From: Ligula intestinalis
Lineage: Eukaryota; Platyhelminthes; Cestoda; Diphyllobothriidea; Diphyllobothriidae
Length of the DNA: 64,000 nt
NCBI GenBank assembly: GCA_036362985.1
Contig: JAYGXS010000003.1
Location: 72,070,486-72,134,485, forward strand
Direction: 5' to 3'
Part shown: positions 24,421 to 36,246 of the stretch, in pieces
Layout: each line of letters starts with the position of its first letter
Numbering within the stretch: the first letter of the stretch is position 1
Program-made: the position numbers and the translations under genes
The notes under the pieces: generated by a model
What the model was told of the DNA's origin: nothing
What the model saw: the letters and a program-made list of their open reading frames with translations, nothing else
Database searches by the model: none

Positions 24421-25064
24421 GTTCGTCTGCGACATCTTCGGGACCAACTGGCCCTCCACCGCTGCCTCCGAACGCGCCCACGGGGAAAAAACGAAGGAGA
24501 ACCACCAACGCTCTGGCACCCTCTACCGTACATTAAAAACGTGTCAGAAGCAACCGAGCGTATCGCTGCAGAGCTCGGCGTGGGTACTGCTCATCGCCCG
24601 ACAGCTACTATGCGTGCACGAGTCATGCAAATCAAAAACCCGCTGGATGTAGGTGAACAGTCTTGCGTCATTTATCAGGTGCCGTGTCGCGACTGTCCTT
24701 GCCATTATACAGGACAGACCGGGCGACGACTTAGCTTGCGAATAACGGAGCACAAACGGAAGTGCGGAAAGATAACCTACTGTTCCAGCTGGCTACCCAT
24801 TATCTGCGAGAAGGCCACGAATTTGACTTCTCGAACACACGGATAATGGCACAAGCCAGTAATAACACGGGACGCGAACTGCTGGAGGCCTGGGTGTCAG
24901 ATCCTAACTCCATAAACAGGCATGTGCATATACCGCCCTCTTATTTTGCCATCCGTGCCCATGACCAGAAACCAGGGTCCAATTCCTCTAAAAGCATGCA
25001 GGCCAACACCTCAAGGTCACACGCCGTTACCCCAGGGACGCGCGTCGGAGAAACGGTAAGGTAG
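24421..25064 (+). pseudogene. Penelope-like element, GIY-YIG endonuclease end (remnant 2)
   Basis: This is the C-terminal region of a PLE polyprotein. Frame 1 reads LPYIKNVSEATERIAAELG, VGTAHRPTATMRARVMQIKN, then SCVIYQVPCRDCPCHYTGQT. Here VIY and YTG are the GIY and YIG positions and the paired CxxC cysteines are kept. It is followed by GRRLSLRITEHKRKC. A frameshift between about 24756 and 24770 moves to frame 3, which continues with ATHYLREGHEFDF, ELLEAWVSDPNSINRHVHIP and PPSYFAIR, the conserved helices and tail of the nuclease. The RT part is absent or unrecognisable. It is less damaged than remnant 1 but still broken. The text from about 24980 on may be past the natural end. Confidence 0.85.
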
Positions 25065-25929
25065 CTTGAGAATGGACGTAGCATGGACAGGGACCAATCA
25101 ATAATTGCCACCATTCCCCCCCTCCCCTACCAACCCTACTTATGCGTAGCTGACGTTTGCTGTTCTCATTAAATCTGACGATGGCTGCTCGTGTGGAGCC
25201 GAAAGCTCAGAATAAAACTATCGTTTCAGAGATTGCGTCTTCCTCTTCTGTACTAAAAGAACCTGGGGCACGCATATTCGCTTCCATTTGTTCAACTGCG
25301 TTTGATGATAGGGTGAGTAGGGGATTACTGTATCACTGGCCTAAGCCGTCCTGTGAAGAAGGCGGGCTAAGGGTTCGGAATTCTTTTTCCTATTGGTTTA
25401 TTTCTCATTTTAATCATTGCGTTCCCTTATTTTACCCACCCACCGGTCCCGTATTACACAAACTTAGGGTTTTCTGTTGCCGTGGTGTTACTCACAACGA
25501 ATCGTTGCCCTGAACTCCTTTCTAGTAAACAGCATTTTCTGCCTCAAGTCAGCTTAATAAATAAAATCAGCAACCTCAAAAGTGAGTTTAATCTCCTGCC
25601 TCTAATTTAGATCTCACATTTCATGAGTTAACCAGTCTACGGTATCAGTCGTCAACTGTATCAGTTTACTGATTCAACTAAACAGCACATAACACCCCGA
25701 AAAAATTTCCAGCTTCAATATGACCGATGAAATGTAGCAAACGGTGATCTGTACATCTCAAATCTGTGTCCATTTGGAGTCTGGCCCTGTTGAATGGAGA
25801 CCTAGCATGCATAAGCACGTGCTTGGAGACGGCTTCATGTCATGTCAACGCCTGAACTAAAATTAACTTCTCTAAAACTTGGACAGGTGATGGGGAAATT
25901 GGATTTAAAAGGGGGGCGGCGAGGGTGAT
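25065..25929. other. No gene recognised
   Basis: A frame open for 118 codons at 25157-25513 (+) follows the PLE end but matches no family known to me. Nothing else seen. Confidence 0.35.
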
Positions 25930-26215
25930 GTTGATCGAGATCGAGTTTAACGATCATGTTCAGCGGTATAAATAAACGGTCGCCGTTTGAATTTATCAGG
26001 ACAGGCCAGCGAACTTGTGACATGTATTTTTTGCGTTCTGAGGGAGTATCTTACATGAGACTCGTAGGCAAGCTGCTTAACATTGTCAGCTACTACGAGT
26101 ATTCTCGTCACTGTACTTCTTGGATTCTCCTTGCAAAGGGTACTAGATGCTTGCCTGAGTGGACAGCCAAATAAAGGCCGCATAATTTGTATCTGCCACA
26201 TACAGACACTTCGTC
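25930..26215 (+). repeat. Dispersed repeat shared with 22.7 kb, copy 2
   Basis: Partner of 22672-22930, in the same orientation. Conserved blocks are TTGATCGAGATCGAGTTTAA, AATTTATCAGGACAGGCC and GCGTTCTGAGGG, with a later AAAGGCCGCATAATTTG block. Confidence 0.55.
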
Positions 26216-27105
26216 CTAGTTTCCTATGCGAGACAGAGCTCAACCGCCTCTTTTATGATGAAGGAGCTATTATATCGGTGGGTACGTTGCTAGGGACGCT
26301 CGCAGTCAAGGGGAACATCAAAGATGCTAAAAGGACACCCCGCATACCTCTCTCTTAAGCTATTCTGAAGTGACCAAGTGACAAATTGACCTTCAGCGTA
26401 CCTGCCCAATACCAGCGGGCATGACGGACAACCGTGGAACAAGATAAAAATCTTTGAAATTCACTGGATATGTGAAACAAAGTTCAAACAAAAACATGCA
26501 AAATCGAAACGTCGTGGCCTGGATGGAACTATTTTCTGACTTATAGTCTGCTTACATTCTCCTTCGTACTGAAAAGACGCTTTTTGCTGTTGTCCACAAG
26601 AAAATCATGGCCAACTCTCCAGTTTGGTCTTCCCCTTCGCTTTCACCAGCAGGTAGGCTAGGTGTAGGTGCAAAATACGAAAAGCGACACAGAGCTAGGG
26701 AGGTAAAAAAGAATAGATAACAGACCAACATTGCAAACGTCCACTCTTTATCTCAAAGTTCCCGCCATCAATGCCTAATCAAGGTCCATCCTGGCCTCGT
26801 TGGGCACTTGCAGCCTCACCACGATGTCAGCATGATCCACATACACAACATCAACAAAATATCACCATTATTACCACTTCCACCAAAGAGAACTCAGAGG
26901 ACGGCGCCCAAGATGCGCTTTACAAATAAACCTCATTATTATTTTTATTATCAGCATGTTATCAACGTACTACTACTTTGCCCCTTGAACGGGCCGCGTG
27001 GTAAATTCACTCAACCAACAAGGCAGCCAGATCAGGGTATGGCAGACATTATTCGAGTTCTGAAGAGTATTTGATGAGTGTGCGTATACTTTGGATAAAT
27101 TCTCG
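26216..27105. other. No gene recognised; short shared block
   Basis: The stretch 26980-27062 (including AGATCAGGGTATGGCAGAC) resembles 38790-38872 (including GCTCAGGGCATGGCACGTGG), suggesting another old dispersed repeat. Nothing else identified. Confidence 0.35.
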
Positions 27106-27791
27106 GGCAAAAGTAGCCTATGTAGGCCCACTCATATACCCCTAGTCCCAGCATTATGTCCTGCGAAAACGGTGGTTATAGAGAATTGGGGGGTGGGAAA
27201 ATAGGACAGGCAGAAAAGGACATTTTTAGAAGTGTAAAGTGAGAAAAATGTATTTGAGGTTGCTTCCCGCGGCCGCTGGGAGTAAATTGTTCCGCATGCA
27301 AATTGAAGGTGTGCGTGGTGCTTCACGCCCCAAACTATACTAATCTAACTCCAGAACGGTAAGTTGGACCTCAGGCAAATTGAAGTAGACAATCTCCTAA
27401 CCACCATTTCAATTTTTCTGGAAATTCAACAAACTTGCAATTTGATAATCGGGTGTTTCCGCAATAAGATAAACGATAATGCAGATTAGGAAAATCTACA
27501 GATATAAATCACAGCGTTTATATAATTGTCAGGTCGGGGAAAAGGGAAGACAAAAAGGTGAGGGTAATTAAGCAGCTGGGTTTTCCCTCGTCTCCTGAAT
27601 GCGGGCACATGTTAATATAAATCAACAACACTTCTGAATACAGTCAAATAAAAATTTATTGAGCATTTATTAAAGTATATTCAACTGCGTGTCCTAATTC
27701 CTCACCCATAAAACCTTCTAACCACCGTTTTCGTAGGAAACCATACAGAGAGTAGAGATCGATGAGTGGGCCTACATAAGCTACTGTTGCC
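27106..27791 (+). mobile_element. MITE family, copy 2 (with nested insertion)
   Basis: A 686-bp copy. The left end is GGCAAAAGTAGCCTATGTAG; the right end is its near inverse (CCTACATAAGCTACTGTTGCC). It is flanked by the perfect 8-bp target duplication AATTCTCG at 27098-27105 and 27792-27799, which fixes both boundaries exactly. Its interior matches copy 1 except for a 103-bp insertion at 27512-27614. It encodes no protein. The orientation matches copy 1 and is opposite to copies 3 and 4. Confidence 0.92.
27512..27614 (+). mobile_element. 103-bp element nested in a MITE
   Basis: It is bounded by the perfect 10-bp direct repeat ATATAAATCA (27502-27511 and 27615-27624). The same position in copy 1 (about 7545-7560) is uninterrupted and reads ATATAATTCAACAACA, an empty site. 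A relative of the insert lies at 6947-7053. No terminal inverted repeats, poly-A tail or coding potential are visible, so the class is unknown. The duplication length would fit retroposition of a small RNA. Confidence 0.85.
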
Positions 27792-27990
27792 AATTCTCGT
27801 CAGGCCGATAAATTTATATGGGTAGGCGAGTCAGTTATACAAGCGATCAAAAATGTTCGTCTTTTCTTAACAGCGAAAAGTGTAAATCGGAGAAAGGGGT
27901 CGATAAGAGGAGGGTAGTTACACGGGGAGGGCTTGGTGGAGCCCGTCAAGGGGAAGGGAGAGAGAGAGGAGTGAGGGAGGGGCGGGGCCG
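27792..27990. other. Spacer between MITE and PLE
   Basis: GA-rich sequence (GGGAGAGAGAGAGGAGTGAG near 27955-27975) just beyond the C-terminus of the PLE, possibly its 3' untranslated region. No gene seen. Confidence 0.4.
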
Positions 27991-29985
27991 CTAAGTGACT
28001 GTGGGCCACGCCAACTGCGAACCTTGTAGGAAGTGCTTTTGTGCCCACAACGCCGGCTTCGGCAACCTGAAAGCAGTCGCTTTTGCCGTTGCTAGCAGGC
28101 GCTGACCCAGGGACTTTAGGTAGTTTGGCGGGACCTTACAAATTACCTTAAAGTCTTTGTTGGGGTCCACACGATGTCCGGAGTCAACCATGTGGGCAAG
28201 GATGGCGCTGTTGATGCTTGTGACTTCGCTTTCGCTCAGCCATGCTGGAAAATGTTCCCGTATTCTTTTGGATAAGCGCCAACTCGTGTGACCGATATAA
28301 CCTGCTCCACAGGAGCAAGTAAATGCGAAGCTGCACATAAAAATGGTCTGAGCTGGCAGGCTTCCCTTACCTTTGCCGTGCAGGACCCGGTTAGTCGCTT
28401 CTGGGGAGGTTCATGATACAGCTTGGTTGAGGCGTCTGCTTAGGATTTCGCTTGCGGCATCCCCTTGAAATGGGACTTTGAAGAATAGAGTCTTCGTTTT
28501 CACAGGGGGTGTGGTGGGTTTCGTTTCTCTCTCCATCATATTCTTAATGATGAATCGGTCAGGATATCCGTTCTCTCGAAGAAGGTTCTGGATTTTCTGG
28601 AGCTCTGTTCCAATAATAGCTGCCGAGCATATTTTTCTGGCTCTTTGTGTTAAACAACAGACTAATTTAGGCCTCTGTTTGATAGATATAAAACTGCTAA
28701 AGTTTTTACACTGTCCGGACCAGGTAGTCTTTTGATAAACGCTCTTTTGGACTTAGGAGGAAATCCAAGAAGGGAAGCAAACCTTCGGTATCCACCTCGA
28801 AGGTTAACTTAATGGAAGTGTATGCTCGATTAACAGTATTTAGAAGTGCATTAACATCATTTTCTGCTGAAGTGATGATGAAGATGACATCGATATAGCG
28901 ACTGTAGTGTTTAAACTCATTTATCTGCTCGCTGGGTGGAAATTTCTCCAGTTTGCCCATGAAGCTTTTAGCCAAGAGAAGCCCGAGAAGCGAGCCCATA
29001 GCGACGCCGTCTATTTGTCTATGCAGTTGGTTGTCAAAAAAGAACTGCACATTTAATGTGCATTTTATTAGTAATCTCTTTAATGCATCAGTTAGTATTC
29101 CAATTTTTATCTGATTTGTCACTAAGAAGTCACAGATGAAGTCGACTGACTCCGTGACTGGGACGTTTTTAAACAGCAATTCGAAGTCTAGGGAGAGCAT
29201 CATCGTGCCGTTTGTGTTCATGTATTTGACGCCATCGGTAAATTGGAACGCATCTTTATAGTTATGTTGTGCCAGCTGCTGCTGTAGGGATTTGAGTTTC
29301 TCTGCTAACTACTTCGCTATCGCATGATACGGTTAGTTTCGCACTGGCAGGCCGTATTTGTGAATCTAAAGTGGGCCATACAAACGGGAAATGTGCGTGC
29401 CTACTGGCCGCAGGCGTACGAGGTCCCGGTCACTTATGAATCCTAGCGTGTGAAGTCTTCTTAAGCAGTTGGTCAGCTGTACCTTTACTTCGTTCGTACA
29501 ATATTTTTCTCTGCCTACGTTTGTAAATTTCGTCTGATCCGATAGTATGGCCTATATCTTGCTTGCATACTCCGACCTGTTCATTAGAATGACGCCCGTT
29601 CATTTGTCTGGTCTAGTGACTAAGATGTCTTTGTCTTCTCGTAGCTGTTTTAACTTGTCTATGTGTGCTTTTGTCAGTAGTCCGCGATTTGTTGGCCTTC
29701 GGTTCCAGTACTGGTAACTGCAATTCACCAAAGTTCAGTTTAAGTGCTGGACACTACCTGTGGAGGTCGGCTCAAATTCGTTAGTTTGCTTATAGAGATT
29801 CTCAAACTGTGTTTCTAACTCTTACTGATTAACCTTTCGGCCAGACATGCAGAATTTTGATCCCAGTAAAAATGTTTCAGGTGAAGTTTCATCAAGTGTC
29901 AGAGAGAAGTAATTGTGTACGTATCTCTCTGGATCTTTGGGGAGTCTTGACTGTGGTTATTCGATTTGCTCTCACATTATAAATG
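27991..29985 (-). pseudogene. Penelope-like element, nearly full-length RT plus GIY-YIG (broken)
   Basis: It covers almost the whole PLE polyprotein, read downward from about 29985. The N-terminal region has LLGSKFCMSGRKVNQ, FENLYKQTNEFEPTST, LTKAHIDKLKQLREDKDILV and TRPDK, a stop (TGA at 29600-29602), then GVILMNRSEY. The RT follows: GFISDRDLVRLRPVG, SRLYGPL (stop) IHKYGLPVR, AFQFTDGVKYMNTNGTMML, SLDFELLFKNVPVTESVDF, then RQIDGVAMGSLLGLLLAKSF. The catalytic box reads RYIDVIF, so the second Asp of the usual Y-x-D-D is lost. After a frameshift near 28730 come TTWSGQCKNFSSFISIKQ and LLRENGYPDRFI, then the GIY-YIG domain FTCSCGAGYIGHTSWRLSKR up to about 27991. At least four stops and one frameshift make it inactive. 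A different PLE lineage from the other two remnants. Confidence 0.9.
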
Positions 29986-30344
29986 CCTAAACTAGGGGGA
30001 GCGGGCTTGGGGGCACGTGTAGGTACGGGCTCACGCCGCGCCAGCTACCTGCGCCTTCGGTATTCTTGACTCCGTCTTTATGCCGGCAACTGGTGGGTGG
30101 GGGCGAGAGAGTGTGCGGTATATGCAGCGCAAGTCTTCTATCACTTAAAACCAATCCACGTTCAATTCATCGTCGCCTGCACCGCCCTCTTGTAGAGTAC
30201 ACGGTGGACTTCGTCGAAATCGACCGTCGAACTGTCACCTTGCCGGCCTGGTTGGACTCCTCTGAAGTCGCCAAACTGAAACTAGTGCAACGGCCAGCCG
30301 TGTAGATTTGACGCCGGTCTGCTTTTGCACACGTAAATGGCACA
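29986..30344. other. No gene recognised; short shared motif
   Basis: Near 30194-30245 the sequence (GTGGACTTCGTCGAAATCGA) resembles 7.95 kb and 12.4 kb; upstream blocks (CGCAAGTCTTCTATCACTTAA) resemble 12.22 kb. Possibly a retroelement fragment. Confidence 0.4.
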
Positions 30345-31331
30345 TACAGTACGGTGAATGCTGCAAAATACATTCTGCAATTTTAAAAAGACTAGTAATC
30401 ACTCGCAAATCAACATTGAGTAGGGTAGCAATACTGTTTATCATGGAGTCCAATTTAATTTTTTTTCAGTCACGCTAGGATGCTGACGCTGTAATGAGCT
30501 TCTTCCTGACCGCTGTGTGAAAGTTTATTCTGTAAAAAAATGACTGCTTAATTAGTATGCATTTTTATCTTTGATTTTGACTGCTTTATAAATTTAAATA
30601 TATTCTATGGAAAGCATGCACGAAAAAATCCTCCCTTGTACTAATTTGATAGCAACTTACATGCTCTATAAGTTTTATTCTTAAAGGAAGTGTTTCCTTC
30701 GGTTTTAAAAAAGTTTCTTATTTTGAACTTTTTTACGACTGTGCAGTGTTCATTCATAATTCATCGTACCCGTCAATTCATTAATGCTGCCCCTGATATA
30801 TACAGCACAATACATGTCGATTGCGAAATTGTATGACAGCTATGCAACCACTTTCTCAAAAAGTAGACAAGACCGTACTTTTCCTTTGACAGGATGAAAG
30901 CAGCTTTTTTGTCAAACTTGAATTCAGTCCTAGCAGTCGCTAGATTTCAAAATCATTCGCCATTCAGAAATTATTTTAAAACCGAAGGAAACCCTTTCCT
31001 TAAGATTAGAATTAAAAGAAGGCGTAATTTGCTATCGAATGAATACAAGAGAGGATTTTTCGTGCCTGCTTTCCATAAAATGTATTTTAATTTATAAAAG
31101 CAGTCAAAATCGATGATAAAACTAAGTAAGTAGACATTTTTTACAGAATCAACTTTCTCGCAGCGATCAGAAGGAAGCTCATCACAGCGTCGGCATCCTA
31201 GCGTTACTGAAAATAATTGAAATTGAACAGCATGATAAACAGTATTGCAACCCTACTCAATGTTGGTTTGCGAGTGATTAGCGATCTTTTTCATATTGCA
31301 GAATGTTTATTACAGCAGTCACCATACTGTA
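30345..31331. repeat. Long imperfect inverted repeat (about 375-bp arms)
   Basis: The left arm at about 30345-30720 is matched in inverse by the right arm at about 30965-31331, with a 244-bp spacer. Matching blocks include CACTCGCAAA.CAACATTGAG, CAATACTGTTTATCATG, ACGCTAGGATGC.GACGCTGT, GATTTTGACTGCTTT and TTTCCTTCGGTTTTAAAA. Divergence is moderate with small indels. Neither arm carries a recognised domain. It could be a foldback element or two head-to-head copies of one unit. Confidence 0.88.
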
Positions 31332-32342
31332 GGCCTGGTCGAACATCGGCGAGTATACTGCGGCGTGAATGGAGTGCCGAGAGGCCCGGGAACCTAAGTT
31401 CTCGCCAGGTTGTCCAAGGATATTCAGACATCGTATGGGCTTATGTCGATTAGATGTGTGTAGGCGACAGTCGCATCATTTATGCAGCTCCTTCCTGCCC
31501 TATATGTATACGCGCACAATAACAGCACCTATCAATCATGCACCAATCTGACAGCGAAGTTTGTCGGTATCTGTGATGCAACACAGAGGATTTATGTCAC
31601 ACCAGCCACCATATCCTGCCGGCTGACAACCTCGGACAGACAGTTGATATATAGGATGAGGGCAATAAAAACCGGCGCCGATACTTAAGTTCACCGCCCG
31701 CAGTTGAACTAGCTCGCAATGTTAATGAGCAGCAGTTTGAAAGACCGCCAAGTGATGGGAGCAATCAGTTCTCCTTTCGAGTGAGGATCCGTGTGCAATG
31801 GCAAATTCTTCAAATGACCGTCATAGCAGTCTTGTCGTGTGGTACAGGCCAAAGAATTTTGGTATTTTAGCTACCGCGTCCACGTTACTCACCGGTCGTA
31901 CTGACCTAAACCGATCATCGAAACGCGCGGAATTTCGCGACAAGTAATGACGTAAAAGTCTTGTTAGTCTGCTTTACTGGCAACAGCATTTCGTTCAACT
32001 GGCGCCTGTGCCTGTGGCCGTCTGTTCCCGGGGTCGTCGGTTCGTCAAGCTCAACCGAAAGGAGATATGCTAAAATTAACTAAAATCAGCTCTTACTGAG
32101 TCGGCTGCCGAAAATTGACTTGTTGGCTTCCCATGTGACGAAGGTGTCTCCGGACCGCAACTTCTAGACCTTTCACTGATTGCTCTGCGATGTCTACACC
32201 TCATCCACCCGTCCTTTTGCGCCGCACTGTTTACTCTTCCCTGCCAACCTATCTCATCCTGGGAGTCGAGTTATCGAGTCAGAGTCGAGTTTCCAACTGC
32301 TTATCCTGACCTGAGATGTACAAGGTCCTGAAAGCATGAACA
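31332..32342. other. No gene recognised
   Basis: No domain seen. The last few hundred bases precede the gypsy-like integrase and may be decayed upstream parts of that element, but no RT or RNase H motif was read. Confidence 0.35.
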
Positions 32343-33010
32343 CAGGCCTGTCTCGACTGTCAGCGGAGTAAGATCCACTTGCAAAATAAGACTCCCATCA
32401 ACACTCACCCCCAGAGCGATGGAAGGTTCAGCCACATCTACCTGGACATCGTGAGCCCCTTCCACTTTTCAAACAGGTGTTTCTACCTTTATGCTTGTGT
32501 AGACTGCTTCATCCAGAGGCCGAAAGCCATCCCTTTGTTCAGTATCGAGACTTAAACTCTGGACAAGGCCTTCCTCGTGCGTTGGGTGGCCATTTTTTGT
32601 GCCTCTTTATCATAACGGCTGCCCATTGTGCCCAAATTGAGGCTCACTTCCTCCTGTCCCTCCTCTCCTGTTTCGGCTATGCTCGTGACTAGACGAAAGC
32701 CAATCACCGAAGATCCGGAGATCCAGTGGGAGAATCTCACTCTGGCTCTCTCGACTAGCCGCTCTGCCGCTGAGCATTTGTTCGGACCCATCATCCGACT
32801 TCCTGATGAGGTAACCTCTCAAGTCCCTCACGGTGCGTTCGAGGATCGGACCAACTTCCTGTACCACATCCGGCAATTTATGCAAACCATCTCCTCGGTA
32901 CTGCTCATTGCATCGGTCTCCGAGTCTTTTCTCGAGAAAGACTTGGCGATGTGATCAAGTTCATCGGCTTTTGGAACCTCCTTCTGTTATAACCAAGTGT
33001 GTTCCTGCGT
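32343..33010 (+). pseudogene. Ty3/gypsy-like retrotransposon integrase, remnant
   Basis: A single frame interrupted by two stops. It opens with the end of the zinc-binding region, CLDCQRSKIHLQNK (family C..CQ.SK...H). Next is the start of the catalytic core, GRFSHIYLDIVSPFHFS (family RF.H.H.DIVGPL.), which keeps the first catalytic Asp, and VDCFIQRPKAIPLFSI (family .DRFTRWPEA.P). After a stop and KAFLVRWVAIFCASL comes a second stop, and the expected TDRG..F segment with the second catalytic Asp is missing. The text resumes with RSAAEHLFGPIIRLPDEV (family ..S.AELVFG..LRLPGE) and a later CDQVHRLLEPPS. The deleted core makes it inactive. No LTRs or RT were identified. Confidence 0.75.
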
Positions 33011-36000
33011 CAACACTGCTTATGTCTCCATATTACATATTGGGAAGAGAAGGCAGAACAGGATAGCAGATAGAACTTTACTGTTATTCGTTCTGCTTGT
33101 ACATCAGCGTTGTCTTCTATCGTCGGTAGCTCGTCTCCGCCAACAGCATGTCCTGTCACTAGCAGCAGAATCTCGGGTCGTCGGCAGCGTCTCCAGCACA
33201 GAGTGGCCATCTTCAGCATAGTTAAGGGCCAGTAGTTATTGCTCCCCATTGGCTCTCCACGAGTGGCCGTGCGCGCGCTCTCTTATGCGCGCCTATGCAT
33301 TTGTCCTCAGCGTGACCTCACTCATAGCAGCAACCTGGCCCCGGGGCAGTCTCGCTTGCGCGTGCCTCCTTTGTCCTGGCCTAATGCCCGCCCTTTGAAG
33401 TTAGCTTTTAACTGCATGAACCGGTCGCCAGTAGGGACCCTTTGTTCTGGTACTCTCAGGATTGCCCGAGTGATAACTTGCGTCCGGGATGTCCCAACAC
33501 CTTCTAATGGCCCACTGCGTGTTGTCTCTTGAAGGACAAAGACGTTTCACATCCAATGTGGAACTCGTGCGGAGACCGTGGGCGTGCACCGTCTGAAAGC
33601 TACGGTCCTGGACACCATTCAGAATGGTTCCTGCATCTGCACCTACCCCATCCCTTCATCCGATCTACTTCTTATCCAACTGTGTCCGTTTCAACCAACC
33701 GCAACGCCGTCATCAATCTCTAACTCTTCCACCGCAGCATAACACTGGATGTAACGTTCATTTTCTCGGGCATTTGAATCATCATAACAGATAACTTTTG
33801 CATAGCCACGCGTTGTCTTCAGTTAGCTGAAGGGTACTGTGGCAGTCTGTCGTTGGGGTCGCCGGCGCAGCTGTGGCGGTCCTGGGATCAGCCCTTGCAC
33901 TGACATCTTTTCTCCCTTTCCAAGCTGCAGGCCCACATGGGACTGTCCGCCGCGCGTGACTCATCGTGCTTTTGCTTGCGAAGACTTGCGTGCCCATACT
34001 ATCACCTCTCTATTGGTTCGATACCTCGTATCTTGACCCTTTGGCTCAACGAACTGGACGCCAATCGCCTTCGACCATTTTGATTGGCTGTAGACCACCC
34101 CCAGTTCTAGTAACCTGTGCGCAGAGACACAGAGCGCGCACACACAACAACTAGATGGATTACTGTGACCTGCTCTTGTTTCTGTAAAACCTTTTGTTAG
34201 CTCCTTTCCTGCAAAAAACTGTCCGACCTCAACAGTCTTACCTAACTTCTAACTTGGGGGAACCTGTTGTCGTCGATCGTTCCATTCGAAACGGCTACTT
34301 ACCCTTGCTGTCCATCATCTTGCCCCAGACTTCCAGCCCATTTGCTGCTGGAGTGGCGTATGACTTGGAACCAGCCCGGCCAGAGCTCGAGACCATTCAG
34401 TGCTTAATCCTTTGCTGATTGACTGCAGGCGGTCATCACTTCGAGGCACGCGTGCATTCCGCGCCATGAGCAAACACTTGCCTATGTGCACATTCTCGCC
34501 TCCATCACGCTGTCTCCATGTCTCCTTATCTGCGACTTATCGAGTTGTCGACCCCCTCCCGCCTCCCTTACGGGACGGTGGTCCAGCTCTCGCATGCGAC
34601 AGTCGACCTTAGATGCATACTGAATTGTTAGAGTGAAGATATTTGCTATCCTTCTGGATAATTTTCAAATCATAGTATTGTACTTCAGTTAATCCATTAA
34701 ATATTTGGGGCTCTTCACCTATGTAATTTCCAATGCCTGACCCCTTCATATAGCCCCCCCTTCAAATGCGTCTTCTATGGTAGGCTGGTGAGGACATGTG
34801 TTCCCTTGCTGTGTCGCCCGAGTGATGTTTGACAACAGAAGGTGCCCCTAAGTCAGAAGTCAGGTAAGACTGTTAAGGTCGGAAAGTGTACTGTAAGAAA
34901 GAGCGAACAAAAGGCTCAACAATATACAGTTCTGCGAATCCTGCAAACAACTTTCAGGACGAAATTTAACTTGGTAGTTTAGCGTATATCTGGACAGGTT
35001 ATTTTGATAAACAGAGTGGATTCAATAATAAGAAGTGCTTTGGTTTGGAAAACTGCCCTCTTATTTAAAGTTATTGGGGGAAATAGGCTCTCATTTTTGC
35101 TAAATCATGAGTATTTTTAGATAAAAGGAATTTCGTATGCTATAAGGAAAGACAGGATAAAACTTTATTTTAATATACATTGTGCTGTGGCAGAATTACA
35201 TAATTAGTAAAAAAAGGTGGAATAATAATCCCTTCCAGTACTGGAAAATTTTGTGCGAAGTCAATCTAATGGAACTGAAGCGAAATTTACGGAATTGTAT
35301 TTATTTTCTGAAACAAGCAGTGCAAGAAGTTTTTAAAATTATATTGAGCTATTCTGTGAAGTTTTTTGGCAAAAAATGCAGTAACAAAAAGTTCTTGGTA
35401 GAACATTTTCTTTTACCGCACAGCTGGTTGTGCGCGTAAACAAAGTTTCTACGTGTTACTGCGCAGACAGCCGTTAGAATGCCTTATTGAATTTAAGTCA
35501 TGTAGAAATATAGTTTTTTGTCAACAATAGGCTCCGCTCAAGCGTTATTTAGAAACGGAACAGCCAGAAGAATAATAAGTATTTTTAAAAATAGTCATAT
35601 ACGTGGCCTGTTTTTTGCTTTCACACGTTTATTACGGATCTTATAATAAATCTCCTCAAGGGAAAGATAATCCCTTATAAGGAGAAAGGTATGTTCTTTC
35701 ATCTTCAGTCAAATGTAATCGTTTTTCTGCAGATACATTAAAGAAATTGTTAAAATTCCCCAATTTCCCTGTGCGATTACCTTGGAAAAAGTTAATAAAC
35801 GCAGAAGTTTGTCAGCTAAATATCCAATGAAAGCACTTTTTAAAGCGGTAACTTGTTATGGAAAATTTTTTACATTTATCTTAGGAATAACGATATGCGT
35901 GGTACCTAGCAGACATGCTGTATGCTCGAAAATGTGATTTTCTCTTTTGAAACAGTTCAACATTTGACCAACATGGCCATCTGCATAGGAAATAATATCC

Positions 36001-36246
36001 AAAAGCTCATTTATTTGGTAAATGCAGTTTAGTTATATCTTATTTTAAAAGGTTTGATTAAACATCGAACAAACCGACAAATAGTAAACTTATCAATGAA
36101 TACACGGACAACTAGGGAAATGAAGAGAGACTTTATTCAACGATATTCGATAACTACGTATCTCATCATTCGCACATATGCAAAATATGTGGACTAAAGG
36201 CAAGTTCTTTTTGTATAAAGAAAGTGGTTGCTTTAAGTTTTATAAT
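33011..36246. other. No gene recognised
   Basis: 33.0-34.6 kb is GC-richer with many short frames in all phases. It may contain the end of the gypsy-like element, but no domain or LTR pair was recognised. 34.6-36.2 kb is AT-rich and featureless. Confidence 0.35.
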
